The translations under genes and the position numbers were made by a program. Positions 5,125 through 8,328 of a stretch of 8,328 nucleotides of DNA are shown here, one piece after another (the first letter of the stretch is position 1; every line of letters starts with the position of its first letter). The stretch lies in contig WFRO01000041.1 of assembly GCA_015486475.1 (NCBI GenBank), positions 1 through 8,328 on the forward strand, given 5' to 3'. The stretch is from Bacteroidales bacterium. Lineage in GTDB: Bacteria > Bacteroidota > Bacteroidia > Bacteroidales > VadinHA17. The notes beneath the pieces are model-generated. The model was not told the origin of the DNA and searched no databases. It was given only the letters and a program-made list of their open reading frames with translations.

Positions 5125-7557
5125 ATGACAAGATCCTTCCTGCCGGCCTGTCTCCTGCTCCTGTGGCCCCTGCTCCTGGGCGCCCAGGAGGTGACGGTGC
5201 GCGGGCGGGTCACCGATGCTGCCGGCGGCAGTCCCCTGGCATTTGTCAATATCCTGGTGCCGGGGAGCCACCAGGGTACGGTCACCGACATCGAAGGCAA
5301 CTTCTCGCTCACCCTCCCCGAAAAAGTATGCTGTCTGCAGATCTCGTATGTAGGCTATGACCCCCTCACCTGGACCATCGACTACGGGAAAGAGCTCCAG
5401 CAGATCCGGCTGCACTACCGCCCGCTGAGCATCGACGAGGTGAAGGTGTTCCCCGGCGTCAACCCCGCCCACCGCATCATCCGTCTGGCCGTTGCCAACC
5501 GCTCCCGCAACGACCCGGAGCACCTGAAGAAGTTCAGTTACACCTCCTACGACAAGATGATCATCACCGTCGACGCCGATTCACTGCTCAACTGCGACAC
5601 CACCCAACTCGACAGTGCTGCGCTGCGCTTCCGCCGGTTCCTGGAGAAACAGCACCTGTTCATCATGGAGACGGTGACCCGCCATCTGTACAAAAAACCC
5701 GACCTGAACCAGCGTGTCGTCCTGGCCACACGCATGTCAGGTTTCAAGGACCCTGTGATCATCCTGATGATCTCGCAACTGCAGTCCCCCACTTTCTACC
5801 AGGAGAAGATCCGGATCCTCGGCAATGAATACATCAACCCCGTGAGCCGGGGCAGCACATCCAAATATGTTTTCCTGATGCAGGATACCCTCATCCATGC
5901 GCCGGGCGACACCACCTATATCATCTCCTACCAGCCGAAGAAGAACACCCGTTTCAACGGAATGAAAGGCTTTCTGTCGATCAACAGCCGGGGCTGGGCC
6001 ATCGAGAACGTGAAAGCAGAGCCGGCCCGCGATACCAGCGGTATCCTGGTGAGCATCCAGCAGGCCTACCAACGGATCGACACGGTGTGGTTCCCCGTGC
6101 AGCTGAAAACAGATATCCTCTTCGTCTCCTATTTCACCGCCTCCTTCAACGGAAGATCCTACCACCCCGTCGCCCATGGCATCAGCTACATGCGGGATAT
6201 CAACCTGGATCCCGACTTCAGCCGGAAAGACTTCGGCCTGTATGAGACGGAGATCGAGCCCGGCGCCCTGAAGAGAAAACCGGACTACTGGAACCATTAC
6301 CGGCAGCGGCCGCTGACACCTGTCGAGCAGGAGACCTACCGGGTGATCGACTCCGTGGGGAAAGCCGATAATTTTGACCGTATTGTCCATTTCACCTACA
6401 ACCTGGCCATGGGCAGCATACCCATAGGCCCCATTGATCTGGAACTGGACAAGCTGGCACACTACAACGACTACGAAGGCTTTTACCTCGGAGCCGGCCT
6501 CCACACCAACCGGCGTTTCTCCAAGGTGCTCCGGCTGGGCGGCTTCGGCGGCTATGGTTTCCGCGACAAGACCGCCAAATACGGCGGCGACATCGAGATC
6601 CGGCTCCACAAGGCCTCCGAGTCGGTGCTGCGGCTCGACTATGCATACCAGGCCCTCCCCGAGGGAGGCACCTCCTTTGCAGACACACGGTCCAACGTGC
6701 TCAGCACAGAGAATTACGGTCTCTTCTTCACCCGCCGCATGAACATGACCCGGGAGGCAGGCATCAGCTACAGCTTCCGCCTGCGGCCCCTGCGCGACTT
6801 CAGATGGCAGGCAGGCTTTGTACATCAGGAAAAGCAGGCCTACGGCGATTACATGTATGCTCCCTTCAGCACGACTGACACCTCACAAAACTACCGCTTC
6901 ACGCTCCTCACCGCAGAGGTGCGTTTTGCTTTCCGCGAGAAGGTCATCGAGACCACCCGGGGCCCCCTCTCCCTGGGCTCGCAATATCCGGTGGTCCGCT
7001 TCAAGTACACGCGGGGCATGAAAGATGTGCTGGGCAGCGACTTCTCCTTCAACCGTTTTGATGTGCGTGTCAGCGACAAGGTGAGCACAAAATACGGCGG
7101 CGACCTGCTGTGGCAGGCTGCAGGAGGATGGGTCAACGGCCGCCTGCCGGCCACCGACCTGTTCACGGTCGACGGCACCTACCGCCCTTTCACCCTCTAT
7201 GCGCCCAACACCTTCGGCACCATGCGCACCAGCGAGTTCCTCTCCGACCGCTATGCCGCTCTCTTCCTCACCTGGGACTTCCGTGACCTGCTCTTTCACA
7301 TCAAAAAATGGAAGCCCCGCCTGATGCTGCTGACCAACCTCACCTACGGCACCCTCTCCCACCCGCAGGACCACCTGAACTTCCCCTTCAGGACCCTCGA
7401 AAAAGGATATTATGAATCGGGGTTCGTGATCCGCCAGATCCTCCCCCTCGGTCTCACCGACCTGGGCTTCGGCATCCTCTACCGCTACGGCCCCTACAGC
7501 ATGCCGGAAACAAAGGAGAACCTGGCGTATAAATTCAGTATCTATTATAGTTTTTAG
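5125..7557 (+). CDS. DUF5686 outer-membrane beta-barrel protein with carboxypeptidase-like regulatory domain
   Basis: An 810-residue protein. I chose ATG 5125 because it gives a clean signal peptide (FLPACLLLLWPLLLGAQ, cleavage near AQ-EV). The in-frame TTG at 5104 would add seven residues and overlap the candidate -7 box. Residues ~22-100 are a CarboxypepD_reg-like domain: VRGRVTDAAGGSPLAFVNILV, GTVTDIEGNFSL and ISYVGYDPL. From ~105 the sequence follows the DUF5686 family: an N-terminal region (VNPAHRIIRLAVANR, KKFSYTSYDKM), a middle part with KYVFLMQDTL and NSRGWAIENVKAE, then many alternating strands (e.g. GGFGGYGFRDKTAKYGGDIEIRL), ending in an aromatic YYSF typical of outer-membrane barrels. 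Its length is usual for the family, whose function is unknown; the location is inferred. Codons are much richer in G/C than those of the first gene. Upstream lies heptamer block B, and block C begins inside the last codons. Confidence 0.88.
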   Translation: MTRSFLPACLLLLWPLLLGAQEVTVRGRVTDAAGGSPLAFVNILVPGSHQGTVTDIEGNFSLTLPEKVCCLQISYVGYDPLTWTIDYGKELQQIRLHYRPLSIDEVKVFPGVNPAHRIIRLAVANRSRNDPEHLKKFSYTSYDKMIITVDADSLLNCDTTQLDSAALRFRRFLEKQHLFIMETVTRHLYKKPDLNQRVVLATRMSGFKDPVIILMISQLQSPTFYQEKIRILGNEYINPVSRGSTSKYVFLMQDTLIHAPGDTTYIISYQPKKNTRFNGMKGFLSINSRGWAIENVKAEPARDTSGILVSIQQAYQRIDTVWFPVQLKTDILFVSYFTASFNGRSYHPVAHGISYMRDINLDPDFSRKDFGLYETEIEPGALKRKPDYWNHYRQRPLTPVEQETYRVIDSVGKADNFDRIVHFTYNLAMGSIPIGPIDLELDKLAHYNDYEGFYLGAGLHTNRRFSKVLRLGGFGGYGFRDKTAKYGGDIEIRLHKASESVLRLDYAYQALPEGGTSFADTRSNVLSTENYGLFFTRRMNMTREAGISYSFRLRPLRDFRWQAGFVHQEKQAYGDYMYAPFSTTDTSQNYRFTLLTAEVRFAFREKVIETTRGPLSLGSQYPVVRFKYTRGMKDVLGSDFSFNRFDVRVSDKVSTKYGGDLLWQAAGGWVNGRLPATDLFTVDGTYRPFTLYAPNTFGTMRTSEFLSDRYAALFLTWDFRDLLFHIKKWKPRLMLLTNLTYGTLSHPQDHLNFPFRTLEKGYYESGFVIRQILPLGLTDLGFGILYRYGPYSMPETKENLAYKFSIYYSF

Positions 7558-7681
7558 TATCGGGTTGGGAGTATCGGGTATCGAGTTGAGAGTATCGAGT
7601 TTTTAGTTCATAGTTGCTGGTTAACTCTTCAACTCTTCAACTCTTCAACTTATCAACTTATCAACTTATCAACTCTTATAA
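7549..7681 (+). repeat. Eleven degenerate heptamers followed by seven octamers, block C
   Basis: From 7549 to 7625 there are eleven 7-base words, ten of them beginning AGT or GGT (AGTTTTT twice, AGTATCG three times, GGTATCG, AGTTCAT) plus one GGTTGGG. The first copy, AGTTTTT at 7549-7555, lies inside the DUF5686 gene, and the second spans its stop codon. At 7626 the period changes to eight: TCTTCAAC three times, TTATCAAC three times, then TCTTATAA. AGTTCAT is the reverse complement of ATGAACT, the block B word in another phase. Confidence 0.8.
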
Positions 7682-7692
7682 ACTTTCCGATC

Positions 7693-7750
7693 TACCTATT
7701 TAAATAGGTATTAAAATAGGCATTTAAATACGTATTTAAATACCTATTTT
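7693..7750. repeat. 12-base tandem palindromic repeat (ATTTAAAT core)
   Basis: Four abutting 12-base words at 7695-7742, all ending AAATA (CCTATTTAAATA, GGTATTAAAATA, GGCATTTAAATA, CGTATTTAAATA), plus a partial fifth. The arrangement makes an 18-base perfect palindrome at 7693-7710 and a 38-base palindrome at 7713-7750 with no loop and one mismatched pair (7721/7742). It lies between the converging DUF5686 and DUF4198 genes. As RNA it could fold on either strand, so a weak bidirectional terminator role is possible. Confidence 0.75.
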
Positions 7751-7780
7751 CCTGAGCGGATCCCGACAATATCTTCCGGG

Positions 7781-8328
7781 CTACTCCGGTACAAAGAAGC
7801 TGAAAGAGGCCCAGTGGCTTTCCCAGTCGATCGTGTCACAGAGAGCACAGGGGTTCAGGTCGAGCGAGCGGATGAGCCATTCGCCGCCTTCCGGCAGCCT
7901 GAAGGCTACCTCTCCCATTCTGTCGGATACCTTGATGATCTCGCGGAACTGCTTCTCCGGCAAATGCTGGGCCATCACTTTTTTCCCGGCGGCAGGCTTC
8001 CCATTGTGCAGGACCTTCGCCCTGATCAGGCCCCCTTTTCTCAGTCCATAGGGATCGTCCAGTAATACGATCTCATACGGGTGATAGAAGACCTTGCTGT
8101 AGATCTCCGGCACCACCTCCGTACCCCGGACATAAAGAAGTGATTTGATCGAACGGGCATACCGTTCCCGCTGTTTAGACCGATCGCCCATAGCGCGGAT
8201 CAGGGAAGAGTCTTTTGCGATCTCCTCATGTTCCAGGTATCCCAGGAACTCCTCATTGCTCAGGGTGATGTAGTCAAAATCACGCTCCATGACCACCAGG
8301 TACAGGCCCGGCTTTTTCAGCACCACCC
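7781..8328 (-). CDS. DUF4198 family protein, C-terminal part (5' end outside window)
   Basis: About 182 visible residues on the minus strand, stop TAG at 7781-7783; the frame is open to the window edge, so GTG 8326 is not taken as the start. The C-terminal half matches DUF4198: YARSIKSLLYV, then YEIVLLDDPYGLRKGGLIRAKVLHNGKPAAGKKV, SDRMGEVAFRLPEGGEWLIRSLDLNP, and DWESHWASFSFFV at the end. Members are usually exported beta-sandwich proteins of unknown role, sometimes near metal transport genes; the diagnostic N-terminus (signal peptide, often AHDFWL) is not in the window. The usual loop before the DWESxWAS motif here reads CALC, a CxxC pair that could bind metal or form a disulfide. The gene converges on the DUF5686 gene across block C and the palindromic repeat. 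Confidence 0.8.
   Translation of the reverse strand, partial: VVLKKPGLYLVVMERDFDYITLSNEEFLGYLEHEEIAKDSSLIRAMGDRSKQRERYARSIKSLLYVRGTEVVPEIYSKVFYHPYEIVLLDDPYGLRKGGLIRAKVLHNGKPAAGKKVMAQHLPEKQFREIIKVSDRMGEVAFRLPEGGEWLIRSLDLNPCALCDTIDWESHWASFSFFVPE

Noticed and set aside
5737..6825. A 362-residue minus-strand open frame inside the DUF5686 gene
   Set aside because: Antisense shadow of a well-supported gene with strong codon bias; no recognisable domain.
7760..7800. Short G/C-rich hairpin at the end of the DUF4198 gene as an intrinsic terminator
   Set aside because: The pairing (CCGG with CCGG) is only about four bases and no U-tract follows directly.

Overview
The window looks like a chromosomal stretch from a member of the Bacteroidota (Bacteroidales-like). 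Three things support this: a secreted protein ending in a type IX secretion (T9SS) type A sorting domain, a DUF5686 outer-membrane protein with an N-terminal carboxypeptidase-like regulatory domain, and gene starts without Shine-Dalgarno sequences together with one perfect Bacteroidota-type -7 box (TAnnTTTG). There are no RNA genes, insertion sequences, phage genes or CRISPR arrays. The T9SS gene and the flanking single genes give an ordinary envelope/surface neighbourhood rather than a defence or metabolic island.

Layout: (1) 1-748, 3' end of an unrecognised protein gene (+), followed after 11 bases by (2) 760-1875, a secreted protein with an NADase-type glycan-binding (discoidin-like) domain (+). 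(3) 1978-2409, a small membrane kinase of the DgkA/undecaprenol kinase family (+). (4) 2710-4869 on the minus strand, a 719-residue secreted beta-helix protein with a T9SS sorting domain. (5) 5125-7557 (+), an 810-residue DUF5686 beta-barrel protein. (6) 7781 to the window end (-), the C-terminal part of a DUF4198 protein. Genes 1 and 2 probably form an operon; the others look like single units, in convergent (3/4 and 5/6) and divergent (4/5) arrangements. Most products act in or beyond the envelope, but I see no shared pathway.

The most unusual material is between the genes. All four intergenic gaps longer than 50 bases contain degenerate short-word tandem repeats: 7-base words in every gap, 8-base words directly after them in two gaps, a roughly 10-base-period 'CTTTGCG' element (three copies in two gaps), and a 12-base palindromic word in one gap. 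The heptamer blocks look like one family, because units in different gaps differ by single transitions or are reverse complements. One block runs in register into the last codons of the DUF5686 gene, and another abuts that gene's likely promoter. Their origin and role are unknown to me, and they are the best candidate here for something not well described.
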